DNA from: CAVVTR01 sp963751245
Lineage (GTDB): Bacteria > Acidobacteriota > Thermoanaerobaculia > Thermoanaerobaculales > Thermoanaerobaculaceae
Reading direction: 5' to 3'
Assembly (NCBI GenBank): GCA_963751245.1
Contig: CAVVTR010000009.1
Coordinates: 248,001-312,000 of the forward strand
Length of the DNA stretch: 64,000 nucleotides
The notes beneath the pieces were generated by a model, which saw only the letters and a list, made by a program, of their open reading frames with translations, ran no database searches and was not told where the DNA came from. Below are positions 56,770 to 64,000 of this stretch, in pieces (the stretch's first letter is position 1; each line of letters opens with the position of its first letter). Made by a program: the position numbers and the translations under genes.

Positions 56770-59478
56770 ATGGCCTGCACCCGCCGCGCACGATCCCCGC
56801 GTTCCCGCATCTCCTCCGTCCTCGGTTGCCTCGTCCCGCTGCTCCTGCTGGCCGTGGCGGCGGCACCGGCTGCGGCCGCCGTGCCGACGCCGGCCTCCCA
56901 CTTCGGCTTCGAGCCCGGCGCCGACGGGCGCCTCGCCTCGTGGAGCGCTCTCGTCGCCTACTACGAGAAGGTCGCAGCGGCCTCGGACCGGGTGGAGGTC
57001 CGCGACCTGGGTCCCACCACGCTGGGCAACCGCTTCGTCCTGGTGACCGTGTCCTCGCCCGCCAACCTCGCGCGGGCGGCGCGCCTCAGGGAGATCAACC
57101 ACGCCCTGGCCGACCCGGGCGATGCACCGCTCCCCGCCGGGCGGGTGGACGAGCTTGCCCGCGAGGGCGTGGCCACCGTGGCGGTCTCCCTCGGGCTGCA
57201 CGCCACCGAGGTGGCGGCGGCGCAGATGGGGCCGCGGCTGGTCTACCGGCTCGCCACCGCGAACGACGAGGACACCCTGAGGGTGCTCGACAACGTGGTG
57301 CTGCTGCTGTTCCCCAGCTTCAACCCGGACGGGCTCGAGATGGTGGCGGCGTGGAACGACGAGACCCGGGGGACCCGCCTGCAGGGCGCGCCGTACCCCG
57401 ACCTCTACCACCACTACGCCGGCCACGACAACAACCGCGACGGCTACTTCTTCAACCTGGCCGAGTCGCGGATGTTCTCCGACGTGCTCTACCACGAGTG
57501 GTACCCGCAGGCGTACCTGGACGTGCACCAGATGGGGCCCTACGGCCCCCGCCTCTACATCCCGCCGTACCTCGACCCCATCCACCCCAACGTGGACCCC
57601 ATGGTGTGGTGGGAGCACCTCTTCGTGGGCGGGAGCATGGCGGTGGCCCTGGAGCGCGCGGGGGTGACCGGCGTGGAGTCCGGTGCGCCATACACCGGCT
57701 GGTGGATGGGCTCGTTCCACATGATCACCAACTACCACAACATCGCCGGCATGCTCACCGAGAGCGCCAGCTGCCGGCTGGCGTCCCCGATGCTCGTGCA
57801 CCGCCAGCAGCTCGACGGCGCGGACCGGGGGCTCCCGTTCTACGGCCCGCAGCGTTTCTTCGCTCACCCCTGGGAGGGCGGTTGGTGGCGTCTGGCGGAC
57901 CTGGTGCACCAGCAGGAGGTGAGCACCTTCGCCCTGCTGGACAACGCCGCCCGCTACCGCGGGATGTGGCTGCGGGACATGGCCCTCAAGGCCGGGCGCA
58001 ACATCGAGCGCGGCCGCACGGAGGCGCCCGCCGCCTACGTCGTTCCCGCGAGTCAGCACGATCCCCTCACCACCCTCGACCTGCTGCGGCGGCTGATGAG
58101 GGCCGGCGTGCACGTGGACCGCGTGACCCGGGACCTCGTGGTCGACGGCCGCGCCGTGGCCGCGGGAGATTACGCGATTCCCCTGGCGCAGCCGCTGCGC
58201 GCCTACGTGAAGTCGCTGCTCGAGAGGATCTCGTACCCGGACAACGCCTGGACCCGGGACCAGCAGGGCGCGCCGCTGCGCCCCTACGACCTGGCCGCGT
58301 CCACCCTCGCCGAGCACATGGGCGTGGAGGTCGTACCGGTGGCCTCGCTGCCGGCCGACGCCTTGTCGCCCCTGGAGGCGCCGCCCGAGCCGCAGGGCAG
58401 GGTGGTCGCCCCCGCCGCGGGGGAAGCGGCCGGCTGGCTGGTCTCCCACGAGGTCAACGCGGCGTTTCGCGCCACCAACCGGGTCCTGGCGGCGGGGGGG
58501 CGGGTGAGGTGGCTGGAGAAACCCCTGCGCGCTGCGGGGCGCGAGTGGGGACCGGGCACGCTGTGGCTCCCGGCGGCGGAGAAGGGGGAGGGGACCACGG
58601 CCGAAGCGGCCGCCGCGTTGGCCCGCGAGACCGGTGTCACCCTCGTCGGCCTCGAGGCGCCCCCGCGGGGCGCCGCGCTGGCTCTGCGCCCCCTGCGCTG
58701 CGGTCTGTACCACCGGGGCCGGGGCGGCAACGCGGACGAGGGGTGGACCCGCTACCTGTTCGACACCTGGGGGTTCCCTTACGAGCGCCTCGACGCCGAC
58801 GCCGTCCGAAGTGGCGGTCTCGTGGAGCGTTTCGACGTCATCGTGCTGCCCGACGACACCCCCGAGCGGCTCCTGGGGCCGACGGAAAAGGGGCGCGGCG
58901 GCGAGACGGCCGCCGCCGCCGACGAGGAGTACCCGGAGGAGCTGCTCCCCGAGAAGGACAGGCGTGGGCTGGGCGAGCCCGGCGTCGAGGCGCTCCGGGC
59001 CTTCGTGCGCGCCGGCGGCACGCTGGTCACCCTGGACACCGCCTCCCGCCTGGTCATCGACCGCTTCGGCGTCCCCGTGAAGGACGCGGTGGCGGGCCTG
59101 TCCCGGGCGGCGTTCACCTGCCCCGGCTCCACGGTGTGGCTCGACCTCGACACCTCTCACCCCCTCGCCTACGGCATGCCGCGGCGGGCGCTGGCGGTGA
59201 ACTGGGAGAGCCCCGCGTTCGAGCTGACGGGCACGTCCTTCGCCGACCGCATCGACGTGGTGGCGTCCTATCCGCGGGAGGACATCCTGCGCAGCGGCTG
59301 GCTGGTGGGCGGCGAGCGCCTCGCCGGCAAGGCGGCGCTCCTGTCGGTGGGGTACGGCAAGGGGCGCCTCGTCATGATCGGCTTCCGCCCGCAGCTGCGG
59401 GCGCAGACGGCCGGGACGTTCAAGGTCTTCTTCAACGCCCTCTACCTGGCCGGGGCGCGCCCCGTGACGCTGCCCTGA
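56770..59478 (+). CDS. secreted M14-family peptidase, 902 aa
   Basis: Signal peptide (VLGCLVPLLLLAVAAAPAAAA). The M14 domain spans about 35-370: zinc motif LGLHATEVAAAQM (H and E), FPSFNPDGLE, NNRDGYFFNLAES, and HEWYPQAYLDVHQMG with the later zinc His. The remaining 500 residues include a glutamine-amidotransferase-like region typical of large M14 peptidases in these bacteria (VVLPDD, GTLVTLDTAS, SVGYGKGRLVMIGF). GGGAGG precedes the ATG; upstream in-frame starts are not supported. Distinct from the broken M14 gene at 14.6-16.4 kb. Confidence 0.85.
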   Translation: MACTRRARSPRSRISSVLGCLVPLLLLAVAAAPAAAAVPTPASHFGFEPGADGRLASWSALVAYYEKVAAASDRVEVRDLGPTTLGNRFVLVTVSSPANLARAARLREINHALADPGDAPLPAGRVDELAREGVATVAVSLGLHATEVAAAQMGPRLVYRLATANDEDTLRVLDNVVLLLFPSFNPDGLEMVAAWNDETRGTRLQGAPYPDLYHHYAGHDNNRDGYFFNLAESRMFSDVLYHEWYPQAYLDVHQMGPYGPRLYIPPYLDPIHPNVDPMVWWEHLFVGGSMAVALERAGVTGVESGAPYTGWWMGSFHMITNYHNIAGMLTESASCRLASPMLVHRQQLDGADRGLPFYGPQRFFAHPWEGGWWRLADLVHQQEVSTFALLDNAARYRGMWLRDMALKAGRNIERGRTEAPAAYVVPASQHDPLTTLDLLRRLMRAGVHVDRVTRDLVVDGRAVAAGDYAIPLAQPLRAYVKSLLERISYPDNAWTRDQQGAPLRPYDLAASTLAEHMGVEVVPVASLPADALSPLEAPPEPQGRVVAPAAGEAAGWLVSHEVNAAFRATNRVLAAGGRVRWLEKPLRAAGREWGPGTLWLPAAEKGEGTTAEAAAALARETGVTLVGLEAPPRGAALALRPLRCGLYHRGRGGNADEGWTRYLFDTWGFPYERLDADAVRSGGLVERFDVIVLPDDTPERLLGPTEKGRGGETAAAADEEYPEELLPEKDRRGLGEPGVEALRAFVRAGGTLVTLDTASRLVIDRFGVPVKDAVAGLSRAAFTCPGSTVWLDLDTSHPLAYGMPRRALAVNWESPAFELTGTSFADRIDVVASYPREDILRSGWLVGGERLAGKAALLSVGYGKGRLVMIGFRPQLRAQTAGTFKVFFNALYLAGARPVTLP

Positions 59479-59505
59479 GCGAACCGGGCCGGGAGCGCGC
59501 CGTGG

Positions 59506-59511
59506 TAGTGT
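59506..59511 (+). promoter_or_regulatory. -10 element TAGTGT, leaderless type
   Basis: TAGTGT ends 7 bases before ATG 59519 and overlaps the alternative GTG at 59510. Confidence 0.4.
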
Positions 59512-59518
59512 GGCGGTC

Positions 59519-60595
59519 ATGAAGACGCCAACGTATCGTGCCGCCGCCGCTGTGGTTGGAGCGATTCTGCTGGGGGCCTCCGCCGGTGCCGAGCTGCCGT
59601 TTCCGCGGTTCGAGGGGAAGGCCACCACGGTGGCGGTGTCGGGCGGGGGAGCGCGGGTCGCCGTGCTCCGGGGCAGCCGCCTCGAGATCTTCGACGCCGT
59701 CGACGCGGCCAAGCCCGCTCTCACCCTCACGCTCCCGGTGGAGGACGGCAGGCTCGAGGAGTTCCACGGCAACACCGTGACCTACGCGACCACGCTGCCC
59801 CACCGGGCGGCGCCCGTCCACGTGGCGATGGACCTGTCCGATGTGGACCTGCTGACCTGGCCCAACGAGGGCCTCGGGGAGGTGTTCCCCGACCAGCCGG
59901 CCCGGCTCACCCTGGACGGCAGGGGGCTCTACGGGATGCTGACCCTGACGCCGGAGGTGCGGGCGTTCTTCGGCATCCCTCAGTCCACCCCCGACGGCGC
60001 CCGGGTGATGGCCACCTACCGCTTCGTGAAGGAGACCATGCTGGCGCGGGCCTCCACGGACTTCAGGGACGGGGTCGCGCTCTCCCCCGACGACACGCTG
60101 CTCACGCTGCGCGACGGTGGGCTCATGCGGTACGGGCCCAAGGGCAGGGAGTGGACCACGAAGGGGCAGGGCACGCCGGTGCGCATTCTCGACGTGGACC
60201 CGGCGGTCAGACGTGCCCTCGTCCTCCGGGGCGACGGCGTCCTGCTGGGCGTCGACCTGGCGAGCGGGGCGGTGGCGTGGCAGTGGAAGGGCGAGGAGGG
60301 CAAGGCCGTCGCGGCCTCCGGGATGCTGCGCGATGCCCGGTTGGTGCCCGGCGGCGAAGTGCTGTTGCTGCTGAGGACCGGTGACGTCAGCCGGCTCGCC
60401 GCTCTCGCTCCGGCGGGCGGGCAGCTCCTGGGCGACGTCCTGCCGCCCGGCCCGGACGCCGCCATGATGCGCGGACGCTGGGCCGCCGAGGACGGCGATC
60501 TCGGCGAGGTCTGGCCGGTGGCGACGCCGGTGGGTCCCGCCGTGCTGCTGCAGGGTCCGGACGGCTGGTACGTGGTCCCGCTTCCGACGTCCTGA
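59519..60595 (+). CDS. secreted protein, probable beta-propeller
   Basis: 358 aa with a signal peptide (AAAAVVGAILLGASAGAE). It has short repeated strand motifs (RVAVLRGSRLEIFD, ALVLRGDGVLLGVDL, VLLLLRTGDVSRLAAL) that suggest a WD40/PQQ-like propeller, but blade boundaries are unclear. No catalytic motif. Begins 40 bases after the M14 peptidase gene. Confidence 0.6.
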   Translation: MKTPTYRAAAAVVGAILLGASAGAELPFPRFEGKATTVAVSGGGARVAVLRGSRLEIFDAVDAAKPALTLTLPVEDGRLEEFHGNTVTYATTLPHRAAPVHVAMDLSDVDLLTWPNEGLGEVFPDQPARLTLDGRGLYGMLTLTPEVRAFFGIPQSTPDGARVMATYRFVKETMLARASTDFRDGVALSPDDTLLTLRDGGLMRYGPKGREWTTKGQGTPVRILDVDPAVRRALVLRGDGVLLGVDLASGAVAWQWKGEEGKAVAASGMLRDARLVPGGEVLLLLRTGDVSRLAALAPAGGQLLGDVLPPGPDAAMMRGRWAAEDGDLGEVWPVATPVGPAVLLQGPDGWYVVPLPTS

Positions 60596-60628
60596 GGCGC
60601 GGACCTCCTTCCCTCCCGGCGGCCGGGC

Positions 60629-61258
60629 TCAGGCGGACCAGGGCCGGTCCGGCGGCCAGAGCACGGCGAAGCCCGCCGACCGCAGCAGACGGGCCAGCGG
60701 TCGGCTGTCCGGCGCGTCCACGCGCAGCACGGTCCGCGTGCCGGTCCCCTCCGCGGGGCAGGTGAGGACGGAGCGGACCCCCACACACCGCTCGTTGAGC
60801 AGCGTCGTGAGCCGGGTCAGCTCGCCGGGCCCGGGCGGCAGCGCGACCTCGAGGCGGGTGCTGGGCGAGGTGACGCCGGTGAGGCGGAGCAGAGCATCGA
60901 GCAGGTCGAGCCCCGTGACGATCCCTACCACGTCGTCGTCCTCCACCACGGGGAGGCAGCCGATCTTGAGGCCGCGCATGGTGCGGGCGGCCTCCTCCAC
61001 GGGATCGTGGGGGACGGCGGTGCGGGCGGGGCGGGTCATGGCGCCGCGGACCAGGCTCTGCATCCCCGCGGGCCGGGTGCACAGGATGCTGGTGGCCCCG
61101 TGCACGTCGCGATCGGTGACCACGCCGGCCAGGCGGCCGCCCTCGAGGACGGGCAGGTGGCGGATGCCCCGCTCGCGCATGAGCAGGCAGGCCTCCTCGA
61201 GGGTCGCGCCGCCGGGCACGCTCACGACGGGGCTGCTCATGATGTCGCGGACGAGCAT
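60629..61258 (-). CDS. CBS-pair plus ACT-domain protein (AcuB-like)
   Basis: 209 aa. Two CBS motifs (1-60: VRDIMSSPVVSV, GGRLAGVVTDRDV; 72-130: AMTRPARTAV, DDDVVGIVTGLDLL) are followed by an ACT-like region (about 135-200; RLEVALPPGPGELTRLTTLL). AcuB-type proteins sense adenine nucleotides and sit near acetyl-CoA synthetases. GGAGGTGG precedes the ATG, and TATACT (61302-61297) is a -10 candidate. Divergent from the acyl-CoA ligase gene. Confidence 0.85.
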   Translation of the reverse strand: MLVRDIMSSPVVSVPGGATLEEACLLMRERGIRHLPVLEGGRLAGVVTDRDVHGATSILCTRPAGMQSLVRGAMTRPARTAVPHDPVEEAARTMRGLKIGCLPVVEDDDVVGIVTGLDLLDALLRLTGVTSPSTRLEVALPPGPGELTRLTTLLNERCVGVRSVLTCPAEGTGTRTVLRVDAPDSRPLARLLRSAGFAVLWPPDRPWSA

Positions 61259-61445
61259 GTTGCCACCTCCACCGACCGGAGCCTCTCGTTTTGTTCAGTA
61301 TACGCGGCGGCCGGCGGCGGCCGGGAAGAGGCGCGGCACCCCAGTGGCGGCGCCACGCCGCGCGGGGGAGGACGGAACGAGGAAGGAACCCCGCGGAGGC
61401 CGCGTTCCCCTGGGGGAGCTCGAAGACGGCCCGGGGGGGACGACG

Positions 61446-63134
61446 ATGGGATCGAGGGAGGCGTTTCTCCAGGCGAGGGATTTTCTCCTCGCCCACCGTG
61501 ACGACCTGGACGGGGCGGCGGCGGGGTTCAGCTGGCCGCACCTCGACGCGTTCAACTGGGCGCTGGACTACTTCGACGTGATGGCGAAGGACAACGCGCG
61601 GACCGCGCTGTGGGTGGTCGAGGAGGACGGCGAGGACGTGCGGTTGTCCTTCGCCGAGATGCGAGACCGCTCGAACCAGGTGGCCAACTTCCTGCGCGCC
61701 CACGGGGCGCGGCGCGGTGACGGCGTGCTGGTCATGCTGGAGAACGAGGCGGCGCTGTGGGAGAGCGTGCTGGCCGCCATGAAGCTGGGGGCGGTGGTGA
61801 CGCCGGCCACGACCCTGCTGACCCGGCGCGACCTGGCGGACCGCCTGGAGCGGGGTGGGGTGCGTCACATCATCGCCGGCGCGCGCCACGCGGAGAAGTT
61901 CGGCGACCTCGGCGAGGACCTCAACCGGGTCGCGGTGGGCGGCAGCCCCCCGGGGTGGCTGTCCTACGAGGACGCCTACCGGGGCCCGGCGGCGTTCACT
62001 CCCGACGGCACCACCTCCGCCGGCGACCCGTTCCTGCTCTACTTCACCTCGGGCACCACGGCGCAGCCCAAGCTGGTCCTCCACACCCACCAGAGCTACC
62101 CGGTGGGGCACCTGTCGACCATGTACTGGATCGGGCTGCGCGAGGACGACGTGCACCTGAACATCTCCTCGCCGGGGTGGGCCAAGCACGCCTGGAGCAG
62201 CTTCTTCGCGCCCTGGAACGCCGGCGCCACCGTGCTCGTCCACCACGCGGAGAGGTTCAACGCGAAGACGGTGCTCGATCTGATCGCGTCGTGCGGCGTG
62301 ACGACCCTGTGCGCACCACCGACGGTGTGGCGGCTGTTCATCCAGGAGGACCTGGCCGCGGTTCCCGTGAAGCTGCGCGAGCTGGTCGGCGCCGGCGAGC
62401 CCCTCAACCCCGAGGTCATCGCCCGGGTCGAACGGGCCTGGGGGCTGACCATCCGCGACGGCTACGGCCAGACCGAGACCACCGCCATGATCGCCAACCC
62501 GCCGGGACAGCCGGTCAAGCCCGGCTCCATGGGGCGGCCGCTGCCGGGCTACGCCACCACCCTCCTCGACGCCGAGGGGTGCGAGACCGACGAGGGCGAG
62601 GTGGCGGTGCGCCTCGAGCCGCGTCCTCTGGGGCTCATGCAGGGCTACCGGGACGACCCGGAGCGCCTCGGTGCCGTGATGCGCGACGGCGCCTACCGTA
62701 CCGGGGACGTGGCCCGGCGGGACGGGGACGGCTACTACTGGTACGTGGGGCGCGCCGACGACGTGTTCAAGAGCTCGGACTACCGCATCAGCCCGTTCGA
62801 GCTGGAGTCCGTCCTCATCGAGCACGAGGCGGTTGCGGAGGCGGCGGTGGTGCCCAGCCCCGACCCGCTGCGGCTCAGCGTGCCCAAGGCGTACGTGGTG
62901 CTGCGCGCGGGGTTCGCCCCCGACGCCGCCACCGCCCTGTCCATCCTCGCCTTCGTCCGCGGCCGGCTGGCCCCGTACAAGCGCATTCGCCGGCTCGAGT
63001 TCGCCGAGCTGCCCAAGACCATCTCGGGAAAGATCCGCCGCGTGGAGCTGCGCCGCCACGCCGCCAGCGGCGGACGCCCCGAGGGGGAGTTCCGCGAGGA
63101 GGACTTCCCCGAGCTGCGCGCTCCTCAGGGATGA
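61446..63134 (+). CDS. AMP-forming acyl-CoA synthetase
   Basis: A 562-aa ANL-superfamily enzyme. P-loop YFTSGTTAQPKLVLHTH (about 198-215), motif DGYGQTETT, YRTGDVARRDGDGYYWYVGRADD, and the C-terminal catalytic Lys in PKTISGKIRR are intact. Sequence style (SPGWAKHAWSSFFAPWNAGA) is closest to the MACS/benzoate-type ligases that activate acetate, medium-chain or aromatic acids. ATG 61446 gives the family start and follows a purine tract. Divergent from the AcuB-like gene. Confidence 0.9.
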   Translation: MGSREAFLQARDFLLAHRDDLDGAAAGFSWPHLDAFNWALDYFDVMAKDNARTALWVVEEDGEDVRLSFAEMRDRSNQVANFLRAHGARRGDGVLVMLENEAALWESVLAAMKLGAVVTPATTLLTRRDLADRLERGGVRHIIAGARHAEKFGDLGEDLNRVAVGGSPPGWLSYEDAYRGPAAFTPDGTTSAGDPFLLYFTSGTTAQPKLVLHTHQSYPVGHLSTMYWIGLREDDVHLNISSPGWAKHAWSSFFAPWNAGATVLVHHAERFNAKTVLDLIASCGVTTLCAPPTVWRLFIQEDLAAVPVKLRELVGAGEPLNPEVIARVERAWGLTIRDGYGQTETTAMIANPPGQPVKPGSMGRPLPGYATTLLDAEGCETDEGEVAVRLEPRPLGLMQGYRDDPERLGAVMRDGAYRTGDVARRDGDGYYWYVGRADDVFKSSDYRISPFELESVLIEHEAVAEAAVVPSPDPLRLSVPKAYVVLRAGFAPDAATALSILAFVRGRLAPYKRIRRLEFAELPKTISGKIRRVELRRHAASGGRPEGEFREEDFPELRAPQG

Positions 63135-63143
63135 GCCGCCGGA

Positions 63144-64000
63144 TCAGGCCGGCCGTGTGAAGACCACGCGGAGATCGGCGCCCAGCTCCGCCTTCCCTGG
63201 ACCGGTCACCAGCGAGGCGTGGAGCTCGACGAGCCAGGGCAGCTCCTCGATGAGCTGGGACATGCGGCCGAGCAGCTCCACGGTGGCCTCGTCCCTGGGC
63301 AGGGAGAGCTCCTCGAGGAGCTCGACGGCGTCGCGCTCGGTGAGCGGCGTGATCCGCTCCATGCCGGTCCGGCCGCGGCGCCTGAGCACCAGCAGCGGGC
63401 CGAACACGGGGTGGGAGCGCACGGCGATGTCCACGCGCCGGCCGCGCCGGCCGTTCGCCTCGCGCTTCGCGACGGAGATGCCGAAGGCGGCGAGGACCTC
63501 CTCCGCCTCCACGGTATCCAGCCGCAGGTGCCCCTCGGTGACGCCGTGCGCCTCGAAGGCGGCCTCCAGGCGGGCACGGGCGCCGGAGGCGTCGGTGTCG
63601 TCGACCCACAGCAGCCGGCCGGGCGGCTGGCGCAGGTACGTCCCGTACCGTGCGACCCTGCCCAGGGCGCGCGCCGCCGACTCCGGGAACCGGTAGGCGG
63701 GGAACACGGCGGCGCGGCCGGCCGAGCGGCCGCCGTGCACGGTGAGGTCCAGGATGCCGGCGGCGCCCATGAGGCACAGCAGCACCGGCTTGGCCACGCC
63801 GGTCTGGTTCTCCGCCCCGACCACGCCCCTGCGGATGGCCCGGCCGACCTGCTCCGGCTCACAATCGCCGACGCAGAGGAAGATGACGATGGCGGCGTCC
63901 ACGTCGGGGCTCTCCAGGGCCTGGCGCACGGCGTGCCTGTAGGCCTCGGGGCTGGCCAGGGGCCCCAGGTCCACCAGTCCCGGCCCGCTCACCTCCAGGC
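63144..64000 (-). CDS. ADP-forming acyl-CoA synthetase, C-terminal part, cut at window edge
   Basis: About 285 residues, open to the right edge. It shows the second succinyl-CoA-synthetase-like flavodoxin domain (AIVIFLCVGDCEPEQVGRAI, KPVLLCLMGA, FPESAARALGRVARYG) and then an ATP-grasp region. The usual ATP-grasp core between VLAAFGISVA and VRSHPVFGPLLVL (about 100 residues with the nucleotide-binding Lys) is absent, leaving only its final part (ITPLTERDAVELLEEL, LVELHASLV). The protein may not bind ATP normally. It converges with the AMP-forming ligase, stops 10 bases apart. Confidence 0.8.
   Translation of the reverse strand, partial: LEVSGPGLVDLGPLASPEAYRHAVRQALESPDVDAAIVIFLCVGDCEPEQVGRAIRRGVVGAENQTGVAKPVLLCLMGAAGILDLTVHGGRSAGRAAVFPAYRFPESAARALGRVARYGTYLRQPPGRLLWVDDTDASGARARLEAAFEAHGVTEGHLRLDTVEAEEVLAAFGISVAKREANGRRGRRVDIAVRSHPVFGPLLVLRRRGRTGMERITPLTERDAVELLEELSLPRDEATVELLGRMSQLIEELPWLVELHASLVTGPGKAELGADLRVVFTRPA

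Noticed and set aside
55804..59775. 1323-residue minus-strand open frame
   Set aside because: Only its last 160 residues (the rhodanese-like protein) are real; the remainder is antisense to the M14 peptidase and cytochrome genes.

Overview
The window is one dense, high-GC (about 70% by eye) bacterial chromosome segment with short intergenic gaps and many start/stop overlaps of 4 bases (GTGA/ATGA). Lipid A genes (lpxB, msbA), a LolC/E-type permease, TonB-dependent receptors with a carboxypeptidase-regulatory-like N-terminal domain, a Hanks-type kinase, Asp-box propeller proteins and large secreted M14 peptidases point to a Gram-negative bacterium, most likely Acidobacteriota (Thermoanaerobaculia-like). 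This is inference from gene content; no rRNA is present. I saw no tRNA, rRNA, CRISPR array, insertion sequence or prophage.

Layout. 0-8.7 kb is a plus-strand housekeeping block: ribosomal protein S1 (5' end cut by the window), HU/IHF, a HIT protein, two small membrane proteins, a VanZ-like protein, lpxB, msbA, yicC and asnS. 8.7-13.7 kb holds two divergent secreted proteins, an Asp-box propeller and an 864-aa two-unit protein. 13.8-20.1 kb is a minus-strand run (CPBP protease, M14 carboxypeptidase, MocR-type regulator, amino-acid permease, PaiB-like protein); the middle three are broken by several frameshifts. 20.7-29.7 kb carries cell-surface genes: a siderophore-type receptor, an esterase, a small secreted protein, a YncE-like propeller, an outer-membrane barrel and an Oar-like receptor. 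29.9-35.1 kb has a phosphoesterase/alpha-beta-hydrolase fusion, a DUF3311/sodium symporter pair, an M20 amidohydrolase and a DUF1330 protein. 35.1-40.9 kb has a protein kinase, rimO, ribF, a membrane protein and metK.

40.9-45.3 kb (minus) is an operon-like set: archease, CHASE2 histidine kinase, NtrC-type response regulator and FecR-like protein. 45.4-50.2 kb (plus) is an envelope block: a CPBP-like protein, a polytopic protein, a LolC/E-like permease and a degenerate M23 protein. 50.3-54.7 kb is the glycine cleavage operon gcvT-gcvH-gcvPA-gcvPB with a readable promoter. 54.7-60.6 kb has a NYN-domain protein, a MauE/DoxX-rhodanese pair divergent from a diheme cytochrome, an M14 peptidase and a secreted protein. 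60.6-64 kb has a CBS-ACT protein, an AMP-forming acyl-CoA ligase and the C-terminal part of an ADP-forming acyl-CoA synthetase.

Two themes cut across the window. At least nine genes have a TANNNT hexamer ending 6-8 bases before the start codon with no ribosome-binding site at the usual spacing, which suggests leaderless transcripts. Single-base indels, many in homopolymers, interrupt about a dozen genes, including a patch of well over ten within metK. Because metK is normally essential, these look mainly like consensus errors, and each frameshift call should be read that way.
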